A model generated the notes under the pieces. That model made no database searches. It saw nothing but the letters and a program-made list of their open reading frames with translations, and was not told the origin of the DNA. A DNA stretch of 25,768 bases from Phallusia fumigata (taxonomy: Eukaryota > Chordata > Ascidiacea > Phlebobranchia > Ascidiidae). The position numbers and the translations under genes were made by a program. Of the stretch, positions 1 to 11,507 are shown piece by piece. Each line of letters starts with the position of its first letter. The first letter of the stretch is position 1. The stretch spans positions 1-25,768 of the forward strand of contig QXVZ01002950.1 of assembly GCA_008931825.1 (NCBI GenBank), in the 5' to 3' direction.

Positions 1-1496
1 CGGGAAAGTAAGATTCTAAAACTGCATCGTTCACACAACAGTTACTTCATATTACAAACGTTACACCCTGCAAAGCAGTGCAATTGCGGCCTCTTTGACG
101 TAGTTCCAAACATTTCTTGATGAAGACAAACAAGTTATTGGGGATTTCCACAGCTGTGGCAATGTTGCAAGCGCTACGCAACTTTCTTCAGTATCAGTTA
201 TCAAAGTGACACCACACGATCGCCATAAGTATCGTACGTGGGTAGTGTCCATTATCTTCGGATAAAAACACACCGGGCATATCCGCTGCATTGTAGTTGC
301 GCTACTTCGGTTACAAGCGCTTACAACAAAAGCGAAGACTTCCAGCAGCAGAAGCAGCTCCCGCTTGTTCAACGACGGGTGACCACTCTTCAATTGGAAA
401 CAGCAACTCACAAAAGCCACAAGTAGAAAAATTCCGTGAGTCACCCCAAAGGGGGAATGGGGACACTTGACGAAGAGAATCTTCCCATTCAATGGGACGC
501 ATTTAGCCTTAACTGGACACTTGTGCTCCTGGTCCGGGCGTTTCTCAATACTCTGAACTAACTGAGATTAACTAACTGGTGTCAGGTTACTTTACCTCAG
601 CACAATGAAATTGCGGAACTCATGGAGAGTTGAATGTGCCGCTTCGTTTTTTCGTTACCCGTAAAAAATGGCAGAACCGTACAACAAAGGTCTGAAGATG
701 GTTTTTCGGGGAAAATATTCTCAAAGCAACAAAAAAAATGCTGTTGGTCAAACTTCGCTTGCACACCACAAACTCTATCATTCTCAAGACTTATTCTTTC
801 ACAGTAAATTTGCTAACCGATACTATACTTGTCACCTACAAGGATATTAAAGTTTCAAAAACTGTCTGTAAACTAACCTGATCGTAATCACTCATGCAAA
901 TTTTACGAACGAGCAATCAGCACACTGGGTTACCATTACCACTAATTTAACCTCTCCGGAACCACCACTGCTTACTACCTCGTTTCGGAAACGCAATTCC
1001 ATTATTGAAGTGTTGAAAATGAAAACCGCCGTGTACAGGCGAACAAAACACTCCAACTTCGATTTGACATTGAACGTCGTCTGTGCGGAACCACATTCAT
1101 CAACACCCACACCTATTACCGTTTTTCGCGCGCCTCAAGGCATGGCCAATATTCAATCCAAACCTTACAGAGGTTCCACGCAAAACATACGGCGGGGAAC
1201 AAAACCAACTAGTCGTGAAAAAGTGGAAAGGTCCGGCGTTAAGACCACATTGGCGGCGGCGCACCACGCCGGGGGATCAGGGCTAAAATTAAAGACTGAC
1301 ACCGCGGGTGATTTATCCTCAGACGAAGAAGCACGCGAAAAGTGATGACACAGTGCTTCTATCCGCAAAGGGGAAATGCTTAAGGGCCGATGTCAGCCGC
1401 GTTTGCATTCAGGGAATTGTTAGTTCTGTCTAGCCCCGTTAAGCACACGCAGGTCTGCGGACAATGCGAAGCGATTGCGCCAGTTTGTGGAGCATC
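1..1496. other. Stretch without a supported gene
   Basis: CpG-containing, mixed-composition DNA. A minus-strand frame at 61-492 has a hydrophobic N-terminal segment and many Cys codons, but it opens with TTG and shows no family motif. A plus-strand frame reads from ATG at 1019 to the stop ending at 1345, with a basic middle and the acidic end SSDEEAREK. It could be a small protein or an exon, but a frame of about 109 codons is expected by chance here. Confidence 0.5.
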
Positions 1497-1561
1497 AAAC
1501 TAAGCCACGTGCGTATTGCGATCTGATTNAAACTAAGCCACGTGCGTATTGCGATCTGATT
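1497..1561. repeat. 32-bp perfect direct repeat around a single N (assembly join)
   Basis: Bases 1497-1528 and 1530-1561 are identical, separated only by the N at 1529. This looks like two contig ends that overlap by 32 bp and were joined with a placeholder instead of being merged. It probably represents one copy in the genome. Confidence 0.9.
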
Positions 1562-3369
1562 ACACTGACAATAACTTCATGGCCGAGTCGAACATGCCTC
1601 GGGCCCAGGTCACCTATTCATCCTTACAACACGTCATCCTGTGTGGGGAACCAAAATAGAGTCAGACGGGGTCTAGTCCTAAATTGGACTGCCCGTGACG
1701 CAACAGCGATGTTGCAACACCAGAGACAGGCCAGATACAAACAAACACGTAACGCTGCCAACAGAACTGTTGGAACGCGGCTACCAAAAGACAAAGAACA
1801 CCTATTTTGTTGAAGTACAAAGGAGCTACACATGACCTTCGGCTATAATACACACCGACAATGACTTGACAACTATATAACAAGGGTAATTTATATTTCG
1901 GCCATAGAAATACATGCTGTCGTCAGCTACAGCTCAAACCTCCAACCCAGAATGAACACTTTGCTCCTAAATGATACCAACGATTACGACAACCTGTTCA
2001 CATCTGAACGCGAACATGTTGAAAAAACAATTTGTTTACGGGCGCATTCCCGACATAGCGACATGCGGGCAAGGGGCGCAGGTTTGATTTCAGGCGAGTC
2101 GCAAAATCCAAGGCTCAAGTGGCCAGCGCGGGCTTGGGAAACGATTTCGAGGCAAACACTCGCCAATTGACAAACGAAAATAAATCGGCAATCGTGCGGA
2201 GACGAAGTGCAACCCGCCGTTCGACGCGACAACATCGGAACGCAAACTGAGCCGGGTTGGAGAGCGGAGTCTCTCGCTCAATACATCAAAGATTACAGTC
2301 TGAGTGGCGTTATGTAATATCAAAGTGATATGCCGACTTGTGTGGTGTGATCTAATAAGCGAAGCGAGGCCAGTGGTTACGCCAGAGCGAAAGATGTGGG
2401 GATAAGAAACGCTTTGGTCTGCTGGTGCCACAAGAACACATATATATATGTGTTCCAGAAAAACAATATTTGATATTAATATATTGGAAGTATTTGGGCG
2501 AATAGGACTCTATCTGCACTTTCCATTCATTATATTTAACATTATCTAAACTGCATCCAAGAAACAGCCAGATTTACAATAACTACTGGCCCCATACCCT
2601 TAAAAACTAAATATCTACGCTTTATAACTGAGAAAATACCTCTAACAAAAGTAACAAAGCCTTTTCTTGCAAGGATTTACGATACGCATTCCGAAACAGC
2701 GCCACTTGACTATTAAAAAAAACTTTCACTCAACACTGTACTAGCTTTTCACTCGCTACTAGTACAACTGCGGCGGTGAAGTTACGCCAGACGACGTGTC
2801 GTGTCGACAGCGGATCACCTGTCTGTCTGGCGAGTGAGTCATGTTCGAAAAGCTGTTGACCATGTATCTGTTGCAAGACATGCAAAAGACGTACCCCGTG
2901 GCTCGTACACTGCATTCCGTTTCTCCTATCCTCCATCGCAACAGCACTAAATCACAGCGCAATGGTGTTCCGCAAATCTAAAGTTATCCGTTTCCAAGAA
3001 AGGATGATATTGTCAAAGATGCAATGACAATCGCCTTAAGCCCTACTGTAAGTTCTATGTATAGTACTTCCAGTCATCACAAAACACCGCAGAAATGTAC
3101 ACAAACAGTAAACAACATCACGGCGGTTAGGGCTGAATGCATATTGAACTCGGCGTTGTCAAGCAAGTCACCTTCCATTGTCCCCGGTCGCGTTAAAGCA
3201 AGAGAGCGCGTCAAAACAAGCGCCAAGCCCCCATTCGCTACGGCATATCTCGGTAATGATACGAACGCGATAGGCAACACACACGTGCCACGCGCGATGC
3301 CAATGTGAAGACACGACAATTTTGTGGCTTGCTGCAGGTGCTGTAAGGCACAGGGCGGCGATTTACAGA
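1562..3369. other. Stretch without a supported gene
   Basis: No open frame here shows a recognisable domain or a convincing exon with flanking splice sites. The only distinctive structure is the AT-rich palindrome near 2.44 kb. Frames of 70 to 110 codons occur on both strands and overlap one another, which fits chance opening in CpG-rich DNA. Confidence 0.5.
2434..2455. repeat. 22-bp perfect palindrome with an alternating TA core
   Basis: The arms GAACACATATA and TATATGTGTTC are exact reverse complements with no spacer. Symmetry stops at both edges (A at 2433, C at 2456). It could extrude as a hairpin or be a symmetric binding site. No gene start lies nearby. Confidence 0.9.
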
Positions 3370-3842
3370 TATCTAGATCTTGTAACAGGGGGCTGAAGCT
3401 TGCCGGTGGAATTTTTTACATTGTTTCCTGCTGATATTGCATTGAAAAAATGACGGCAGTCTGGCGTAATGCAATACCTGACAATTTTCCACTTGAAGGT
3501 GAAAATAAATTTAAACTACATGTGTATTGCCAATGCAGAAGACTACCACACACACGGTGCGAAAACACACGTTTCTGAATGTCAATGATGAACGACTAGA
3601 AGTANTATCTAGATCTTGTAACAGGGGGCTGAAGCCTGCCGGTTGAATTTTTTACATTTTTTCCTGACGATATTGCATTGAAAAATGACGGCGGTCCGCC
3701 ATAATGCAATACCTCATACTTTTCCACTCTAATTTGCAAATAAATTCGAACTACATGTACCATACTGCCAATGCAGAAGACTACCAAACACGCGGTGCGA
3801 AAACACACGTTTCTGAATGTCAATGATGAACGACTAGAAGTA
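3370..3842. repeat. Diverged direct duplicate around the N at 3605
   Basis: Copy 1 is 3370-3604 and copy 2 is 3606-3842. They differ by roughly a tenth of positions including short indels, concentrated in the middle, while the last 50 or so bases are nearly identical. Copy 1 ends exactly at the N. This is best read as two haplotypes of one locus placed end to end. Confidence 0.85.
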
Positions 3843-3891
3843 AAGCACAGGATCAGGTAGAGGCCAAGCTATGTGCACCTGAGGCGCGATT

Positions 3892-4374
3892 ATGGAATAA
3901 CGAGGCAGACACTTTTGACAAATGAAACCCAAACACGCGGGGCGTCTCTGTGTGGTCCCGACCGGGCCGTGCTGTTCCGCGGTCACACCTCAGTGCTCGA
4001 CAGGCCCTGTCGTTGTGCTTGTCAGGGCAATTTGGTTGCCCGAGACACTTGCACCAGACTTGTGTTGAAATAAGGCAACGATGTTGACCCTGGAAAACAC
4101 CCGATGTACGCGAAAGGCNATGGAATAACGAGGCAGACACTTTTGACAAATGAAACCCAAACACGCGGGGCGTCTCTGTGTGGTCCCGACCGGGCCGTGC
4201 TGTTCCGCGGTCACACCTCAGTGCTCGACAGGCCCTGTCGTTGTGCTTGTCATGGCAGCAAACCGAATAAGCGCTTATCAGGGCAATTTGGTTGCCCGAG
4301 ACACTTGCACCAGACTTGTGTTGAAATAAGGCAAAGATGTTGACCCTGGAAAACACCCGATGTACGCGAAAGGC
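3892..4374. repeat. Near-identical direct duplicate around the N at 4119, with a 28-bp indel
   Basis: Copy 1 is 3892-4118 and copy 2 is 4120-4374. Apart from one substitution they differ only by 28 extra bases in copy 2 (4253-4280). The indel lies between the near-identical octamers GCTTGTCA and GCTTATCA, so it looks like a microhomology-flanked allele difference. A 28-bp indel shifts every reading frame through it, so the overlapping open frames are not coding. Confidence 0.88.
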
Positions 4375-5132
4375 GTACCTTTGCGGTAATCCGTATTGTT
4401 TGGCATCGGCGTGTTGATTTGGGCATTCGACGGTCATGACTAGTTTATTGTAGATTGAAGCTTGGTTATATTCCCCGGGGTTGAACTACCGCATTATACA
4501 AACATGTTACGGGATTTGGCGTTTATTTTTTCATCTTCTCGGACAACAACGAATCGGAGAAAGGAAGCATGTTGAAATAATACAATGCACAGACTCTATG
4601 CCGCCAAACCCTAATTGCTAATAACAAAAGGAAACCAGGACTTTTTCCAACAAAGTGCAAGTCAAATCGCCTCATTCGAATTTCGACAGGTTTACCATCA
4701 CGACCACGTCGGATCCGTCGGCTTTCTAACCCAAATCATATTTATCCGCGTATATTTCAACACGGTAGCAATCGACCTTCCTGGGTAAGGCGACATATCG
4801 TCAGCATTACCACACAAGGCAACAAACACGAAAGGAATTCGGGCGGGCGCTCTCAACGGCACTCAATTATCGATTTCCCTGGCATTCCAACCTCCGATGG
4901 GCGCTCGGCGACAAGAGGGGGCATGTTTATTCGCTACTACGTGCGCGGAAACCAGGAACAGAGCGCGGTGGGCAACAAACTAACAAGTGCCACCGTGTGT
5001 CGCTTAAACTTCAGATCACGTGACTGGCGGGCTTGTACCAGTCCCGTAAAAAAGACTTGCCCGCTTAATCTGGTAACGACGATAACCAGTGTTAGGGAAT
5101 CTTTTAAACGCGCACTCAAATTTTCTGTGTCT
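4375..5132. other. Stretch without a supported gene
   Basis: I see nothing beyond short overlapping open frames on both strands (for example about 4923-5153). None has domain motifs or paired splice sites that I can support. Confidence 0.45.
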
Positions 5133-6043
5133 ATGTTTGGGCACATCTTTTAATAACAAGCTGTACAAAGTTAAAAGGGACACCATCTTTCCCCAGCATG
5201 CATACACTTACTGTCTTGACATCTGCAACTTATAAATCTTTGTCGACCTTGTTATACGCTGTTAACCGCCATTCCACGTCTATTTTAGGCAACATTCTCA
5301 GCGGATTACCACAAGCGCAAGCGCAACCTCAATATACCACCTGCACCGAAGCACTAATCCCGTGAAAACGGTCTGAGTGATCAACTTGAACGTTTGTGTG
5401 ACTGATCAGCGTTTAATGAAGTGAAGGCGCATTTCTGAAGGAATCATTTCCCACTTTTTTTCTCTTTGCTCCCACGCACGGCAAAAACACTTGGAATTCG
5501 ACACTGCGGTCGCCATCGAACGAGAACAGAGGAACCGTGTTGTGGATTACGAATGAAAGTATAGCGCTGCAGCAAAAATTTAAGGAANATGTTTGGGAAC
5601 ATCTTTTATTAACAAGCTGTACAAAGTTAAAAAGGACACCATCTTTTCCCAGCATGCATACACTTACTGTCTTGACATCTGCAACTTATAAATCTTCGTC
5701 GACCTTGTTATACGCTGTTAACCGCCATTCCACGTCTATTTTAGGCAACATTCTCAGCGGATTACCACAAGCGCAAGTGCAACCTCAATATACCACCTGC
5801 ACCGAAGCACTAATCCCGTGAAAACGGTCTGAGTGATCAACTTGAACGTTTGTGTGACTGATCAGCGTTTAATGAAGTGAAGGCGCATTTCTGAAGGAAT
5901 CATTTCCCACTTTTTTTCTCTTTGCTCCCACGCACGGCAAAAACACTTGGAATTCGACACTGCGGTCGCCATCGAACGAGAACAGAGGAACCGTGTTGTG
6001 GATTACGAATGAAAGTACAGCGCTGCAGCAAAAATTTAAGGAA
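5133..6043. repeat. 455-bp direct duplicate around the N at 5588
   Basis: Copy 1 is 5133-5587 and copy 2 is 5589-6043, equal in length, with about seven substitutions by eye. Nearly all fall in the first half; roughly 5330-5560 and its partner differ at a single base. A minus-strand frame ending in SFRNAPSLH is open in both copies, but the one difference inside it changes the residue (Ile versus Val), so coding is not shown. It is most likely an assembly duplicate. Confidence 0.88.
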
Positions 6044-9000
6044 CCGCAGGCAACATACACGAAATCAAACACTTAGACTAAGGTGAACATCGGGGCGAAT
6101 GCCAAAGGCGACATTTCAGGTAACTGTTTGTTTAAATGCAGATATACTTTTGAAATATGCAGCAACTGCTGATTACACGGTCAATTCTGATTCCCCGCGT
6201 CAGAGGTAGTGCCATCGATAAATGAGATAATAGCAAACACCGGTACGGTCCATTCGTTTGTTTAATCAGCAAATTTCGTTATCAGCGGTATGAGTGCCCT
6301 GGACAGGTGATGGACGCAATATTATCGGTAATTGAATATGGAAAGTCACCACGAAAACAAATAAACAACCATACGAGATATTGGTTGATGATTCACTCAG
6401 ACCAGGGACCAAAATTTCGGGTCACTGTGGCCATTCATCCTTCTGATGAGCAAGAGAAACGAGCCCAATTAACAATATTTACGCCGAATAAGCACTCCAC
6501 AAATACTTTTTGCGGTTTTTGATTTGTCAATTGTTGGCTGGTCAACATCTGGCCGAGGCTTCCTTGAAAATCGTGAATGGTGGAGAAAGGTGAAATTCGT
6601 TGCAACTGGGCGAAAACAACACTACTGCCATGACTGATTGTGGGCAACGAACCCAGATGCCACTTGTGGATGGCGTAATCCTCTAGTTAACCCGCTCCCT
6701 GAACGCATGCCAACTTTGTAGGTACGGAATCTGAGCGCTTGCAACCGACGCTACAACGTCATCTGAACGCTTTGTCGAGTCCTGATAAATAGATTTCGCC
6801 ATACAAGTTCACCAGGCCCTGGCGAAGGCCATCTCACTTTACTGTCCTGTGCTGTTGGGTTGGCACTAAAAAATCTGTACAGTTAGAGCACCGCTAGCCT
6901 GGCATTGAAAACCACGCATGCGTGTATTTGCTCGCACTAATTCAGCAGTAAAAGGTTTGCACGCGACGTCCTCCGCGGGGTTCCGGAGCTCGCCTGTGTG
7001 TTTAGCTGTCTAAATTACCACCATAAAAGGCCTCTGTTGCGCCGTGTGCTCTGACTGGGACCTTTCGCAGCATCGATCTAGCGTGAGCTTCGTTGGGTTA
7101 GGTTAACCGCAAGAAAAAACGGAAGACAAAATATTCGACCAAAATATTACGAAGTCGTAACTCAGACTTAACAGTTCCATGGCTACACACATATATAATA
7201 AAGTCGACAGCAGAAACATGCCAGGGCAAAACCTCTTTCACTATCTGTGACTAAGAAAAAGCTCATGGACCAAAAAGTTTTTTTCTACGAAAACGAAACC
7301 CGGGGAATAACATTTCAAACATTATTATGCTGGTTGGCCTAGAAGCACATTCTTTGTTTCGTATTAAAGCGATATAAGGCGATACAAAATGATACGACAG
7401 CAAAATGCAAAGCATTCCAATTTCCAACACGTCAGCAGTCTTACCACAGATCTGCAATCTATAGGAAAAATCTCGACAGAGTTCAGAAGTCGGCAATATT
7501 GCGGATTAGTGTGAGAAACCGGCACTCAGGATCAATTGCCAGTATCGGGCGTCACAATATTGAGCTTACATGTAAGGTAATACCAAAGAATGACAATCGC
7601 CGGTCGCGCCACGCATTCCACAAGTTTGATACACTCTCGTGTACGTACCTGGCTATGGAGAGATGCCGGTTAAGGGTGGAACGGGCTCTTCTCACTCGCG
7701 CCGTATCCCGAAAGCTGCATGTATGATCCAAAGTCATTTTCGTCCCCGTCGAGCGAGCAATGTTCGGCTCCAGTTTACAAACCACCTCTGCCTTTTAAGA
7801 TTGTGCTCAGTCGGCGGATATAATTTCTATTCGTCGTAAGTCCAACTTTGCTGCATTGCTTTACTCCAAGCGGAAACGCAAAACAGGTCAGTCTTCATTT
7901 TTCTCAGCCGACAGCATTGCACACGCATAAATGCTCTACTACGACCAAACCAAACCAAGTTAGGTGGAGTGACTTGCTGAAAGAAAGTAATAGCCGTAGA
8001 GCTTGAGTGTTCAGAGCCAAAAACCGTTAAGTCAACTGACATTGTCTTTGACGTTCATTTATTCTAATAAGCCTGCACGCCATTGGGTCTGAATGTTTTT
8101 CTGGGCTCAGTTATTTGTTGTTGTTTTAATCTCGACTACCTTCCCTTTTCGTGATCGTACAGTTTATGCCTGAACACACTATGAAATGGGGAACAGAAAT
8201 TACAGGGGTATTCTGTACCGGCTCACTAAAGCGCTTGTAAATTGTTGGAAACAGTTCAAACAACTCCTCAAACGGTGTTTACCTTTCTCATCAAGCTCAA
8301 TGTCGATCTCAAGCACACGTCAGTCTGCGGGTATCTTTTCCCGCTGGAGCCTTTCCCCTCACAAATTCTCAATGAAAATCCTATCGAGTCGAGCCTCAAG
8401 TCCACCAGCTGCCGATTGGCCAGTACTCTCAAGAGGGTCCGCGCACCTAACAACTAACTAAGCCTGTAACCAACATACTGGTAAACGCGAGGATCGCGCG
8501 CACACACCCAAGCTCGCAAATTTGAAGTGAAGAGCGCGGACATTGTTTGGCGAAACAACAGCACGTCGAAATTTCGAGTGGCGCGCGATCAGGTCCCTGA
8601 CATTAGAACAAAACTCATTGGCTAACTGGCCCAGTCGCAGCTTGCGCGTTCAAAACCACGTCGTACGAAATAACAAAGGGCCCCGAGAGCGCCGCGATTC
8701 GGTCCTCACACAGACTAAGGTGTCGCGAGGGGTGACTGAATACGGGAGCAGGCTGAATCGATGTGAAATCGGCGACGGTAGCTACCGGGATGCGGTGCTA
8801 ATGAAAAAAGCATGTAACCGAAGAATTAGTGTACATGGGGCGAGCGCGCTTGGGTGTTGGGTGACGCTGGTAAAGGCAACAAACCAGTGGAAAGTTATTC
8901 GACACCCAATTACGTTTTGGCAGCGTTCACCTGAATACGCGCGGTGACCACGCAAACCGCCATTTAAATAACGAGGCCAAACTGTTTTGCGGATTTGCTT

Positions 9001-9050
9001 TGGGGTCGACCGCGGTTGGCCCTGGACCTTAAACTCGCGCTGGTGTTTTC
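6044..9050. other. Stretch without a supported gene; CpG-dense patch at about 8461-8980
   Basis: Overlapping open frames of 60 to 134 codons occur on both strands, none with a recognisable domain. The patch at about 8461-8980 carries by my count about 45 CpG in 500 bp, far above the rest of the window. This resembles an unmethylated CpG-rich promoter or simply lengthens chance frames, including a 134-codon plus-strand frame at 8543-8947. I cannot attach a transcript to it. Confidence 0.45.
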
Positions 9051-10117
9051 TTAACAAATGTCTCTGCCACCAATAGCTGCGTATTGTCGTTCAAATTGCC
9101 GCGAGCCATTTTCAGAACATCCAAGAAAAATATCAACGTCTAGTTCCGCCAGTAATGAAGAGCCCTTGAAATGCCGCCACACACTGAAGGGGTGCTGAAA
9201 AAATCGTGGCAAGCGAAAATTGACCACAAAATGTTGGTACGCTTTTAGGGCGAGCAGACTGCCGCCCACACGGCCATAAGCGTCTTTGTAGATTATACAC
9301 AACGGACTCCAGATGGAGTTGCGTTGGCGGTCGACACTCGAAAGTCGGCTTGAGTAGATCTTGTACGTCAGTGCTAATCGATATTTTGTGCTACAAGTGT
9401 CTTCAGCAGTGGGACCTTGTGTTGGCAATACGTGAAGTTTAAAGTTCTGCTTTTGAATTATTAACGCTGTAAAAACAAAAGCAATACCTGCCTTTGTTGG
9501 TTCATCAAAAACGGGAAATTTAGTCTCTCTGTGCATACCGTTGAGCGTTTGCATAATGAATTCACCAAAAGTATACAAGAGTTTTGTTTTTCTAGCAAAG
9601 CTATGGTAAGACAAGGAACTTACAAAAACTAGATCCCTAAATAATTGGCAGACTCTTTCAACTCCATCATTGTAGGAAATATTACACATTCCACACGTAT
9701 TTGGATCCCATCTAAACCACACGTAACCCCCAAGTTCAAAAGTAAACGCCACACGGTGCTCCAACCAACCGTGTCATGACCGGGTTTGAAATTGAATTCG
9801 TGTTTCAAGACTGTGCATAAACCGCTGTAGTAATCAACAGAACAAATAGAATAAGTAGTGACAAATGATTGGTTTGTATTTTGGACTGAAAGAGAAAGCG
9901 CTATGGTTCGAACAAAATCTGTGGAAAAACACAACGTAGCTGAAGAAAAACAAGACAAGCGCCTCAGCTCAGTTTGTGCATGCAGAGCATTAAAAGATTG
10001 TTGGACTTTGTAGTGGCAATAAGAAACATAGTTTCGAACCAGTTGGAACAAAAAGACAGCAGTGGAAATTAATACAAGTTTGTCACAAGCTAAAATCGCC
10101 TGACCCTGCAATACCAT
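9051..10117 (-). CDS. Long open stretch of unknown meaning (two overlapping frames)
   Basis: Two minus-strand frames overlap: one from ATG at 10117 to a stop at 9629 (162 codons), the other open from 9764 to 9051 (237 codons, beginning at TTG). Together they cover about 1.07 kb, the longest open run in the window. I recognise no domain. The residue mix is rich in Phe, Tyr, Leu and Cys without clear membrane helices beyond one hydrophobic run near the start of the first frame. It could be exons of an unknown gene, a decayed gene with a frameshift near 9.70 kb, or chance in fairly GC-rich DNA. Confidence 0.18.
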
Positions 10118-10122
10118 GTCCT

Positions 10123-10128
10123 TTTATT
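10123..10128 (-). terminator. Candidate poly(A) signal AATAAA
   Basis: AATAAA reads on the minus strand about 390 bases beyond the candidate stop codon at 10519-10521. It would suit the 3' end of the membrane-protein gene, but such hexamers are common in this composition. Confidence 0.22.
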
Positions 10129-10518
10129 TCAGGTTACACCGATCCTAAGAAACATTGCGACCCAAACGGAGTGACCCTGGGGCGACCTTTAATAAACGGT
10201 TATTTTCTACGATCCACAAGTCAATCAACACGCCAGAAAGTGGATTGAAATCACAACAGTGGGCTCTATTATTTGCCGATTATGGCCAGACACAGCCTAT
10301 CGGCCTCAAGCCACATCGCTCCAGGTGCGCCAAACAAGTTGAGTTTAGTCAAGTCATGAAAACCGATTCCTGAGAGAACGTCAAGACAGTGTTTGCAGAA
10401 CTACAGAAGGTACACTGGGTACGTTTAGAAACGGACGACATGCTTAGCTGAGCGCGCGCAACAGACTGTGAAATTGTAAGCTGCTAATTCCATTTAGACG
10501 GCGGCGCCTGGGGATCAG

Positions 10519-10549
10519 TTAGACACTGGATACGTGCCTGATGTGCGAA
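10519..10549 (-). CDS. Candidate last exon of the membrane-protein gene
   Basis: After an AG at 10551-10550, one base completes the split codon left by the exon at 10842-10977. Nine codons follow, then TAA at 10521-10519, ending the protein in HVSSV. The same stretch occurs unchanged at 11188-11218 in the other copy. The end Ser-Ser-Val has the form of a class I PDZ ligand. The exon is short and its upstream pyrimidine tract is weak, so this is a possibility only. Confidence 0.22.
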
Positions 10550-10841
10550 CTGTTTGGTTGTCCAACTAAAAACGAAAAGCCCCGGCAGCTTTAGGCTAAA
10601 GAAAAAAGGAGCTGGACTTCCTTAAAACACGATCAAGAACTTGTTTGTTTTGCTTTTAAATATTTCTGACTACTCCTTTCTTAACGACGAAATTGGGTAC
10701 ATCAAATATCATTAAAGTGTACCAGAAATGTATTCAACGTGCCAGTCCCACCGATCAATCGCCGTAAAGGTTTTTATAGGATCATGTGTCACCAAAGCAC
10801 AAACGTTTCCATCCGGAGCTGTTAAATATAACGATGCCTAC

Positions 10842-10977
10842 CTGTTTTTTCGTTCCCTTAGTTTCACCACGGGCTGACCTTGAGGTTCAACGAGGTCTTT
10901 CATCGCCGCCTCAGAAGATCTGCTCGATTGATAATCTGACGAAACACCAGAGTCTCGCATTGCAGACGAAAAATCTC
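10842..10977 (-). CDS. Cytoplasmic-tail exon of an unrecognised membrane protein (haplotype copy A)
   Basis: The 136-base exon is flanked by a strong acceptor (pyrimidine tract then TTTGCAG) at its 5' end and donor AACAG|GTAGGC at its 3' end. It enters with two bases of a split codon, gives 44 codons and leaves two bases. The peptide starts DFSSAMRDSGVSSDYQSS and ends VVKLRERKN. Compared with the copy at 11508-11643, it differs at 10874, 10883, 10889 and 10949; all four are third-position synonymous changes (Gln, Pro, Val, Ser). This is the direct sequence evidence for selection on this frame. It is probably the same exon as 11508-11643, present twice because of the assembly join. Confidence 0.75.
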
Positions 10978-11507
10978 CTGCAAAGAAAACAACACCATAA
11001 GTATAAGACCTGTTAACGCAGAAAATGCAACGGTGTTCACAAAACACTGATAGGCCCCACATTTGGACAACTAGGCTACTTGGTTGGACCTAACTGGCTT
11101 TGACGCATATTGTTGTAAACGCGCTATCTATAACAGCTCGGTACACATAACTCATACACTTTAGACTTGTTTCAGGACGTGCGCANGTTAGACACTGGAT
11201 ACGTGCCTGATGTGCGAACTGTTTGATGGTCCAACTAAAAACGAAAAGCCCCGGCAGCCTTTCGCTAAAGAAGAGGAGCTGGACTTCTTTAAAACACGAT
11301 CAAGAACTTGTTTGTTTTGCTTTTAAATATTTCTGACTACTCCTTTCTTAACGACGAAATTGGATAGATCAAATATCATTAAAGTGTACCAGAAGTGTAT
11401 CCAACGTGTCAGTCCCACCGATCATTCGCCGTAAAGGTTTTATAGGTTTATGTGTCACTAAAGCACTAAAGGGTCCGTCCGGAGCTGTTAAATATAACGA
11501 TGCCTAC

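Noticed and set aside
61..492. Minus-strand 143-codon frame with a signal-peptide-like segment
   Set aside because: It opens with TTG, the in-frame ATGs give much shorter products, and neither family motifs nor splice sites support it.
1010..1345. Plus-strand frame of about 110 codons with acidic C-terminus
   Set aside because: The length is expected by chance in CpG-rich DNA and I recognise no domain; kept only as a remark.
1475..1813. Plus-strand frame with a repeated peptide around X
   Set aside because: The internal repeat is the 32-bp assembly overlap at the N, not a protein repeat.
8543..8947. Plus-strand 134-codon frame
   Set aside because: It lies in the CpG-densest patch, where stop codons are rare, overlaps an opposite frame and has no recognisable content.
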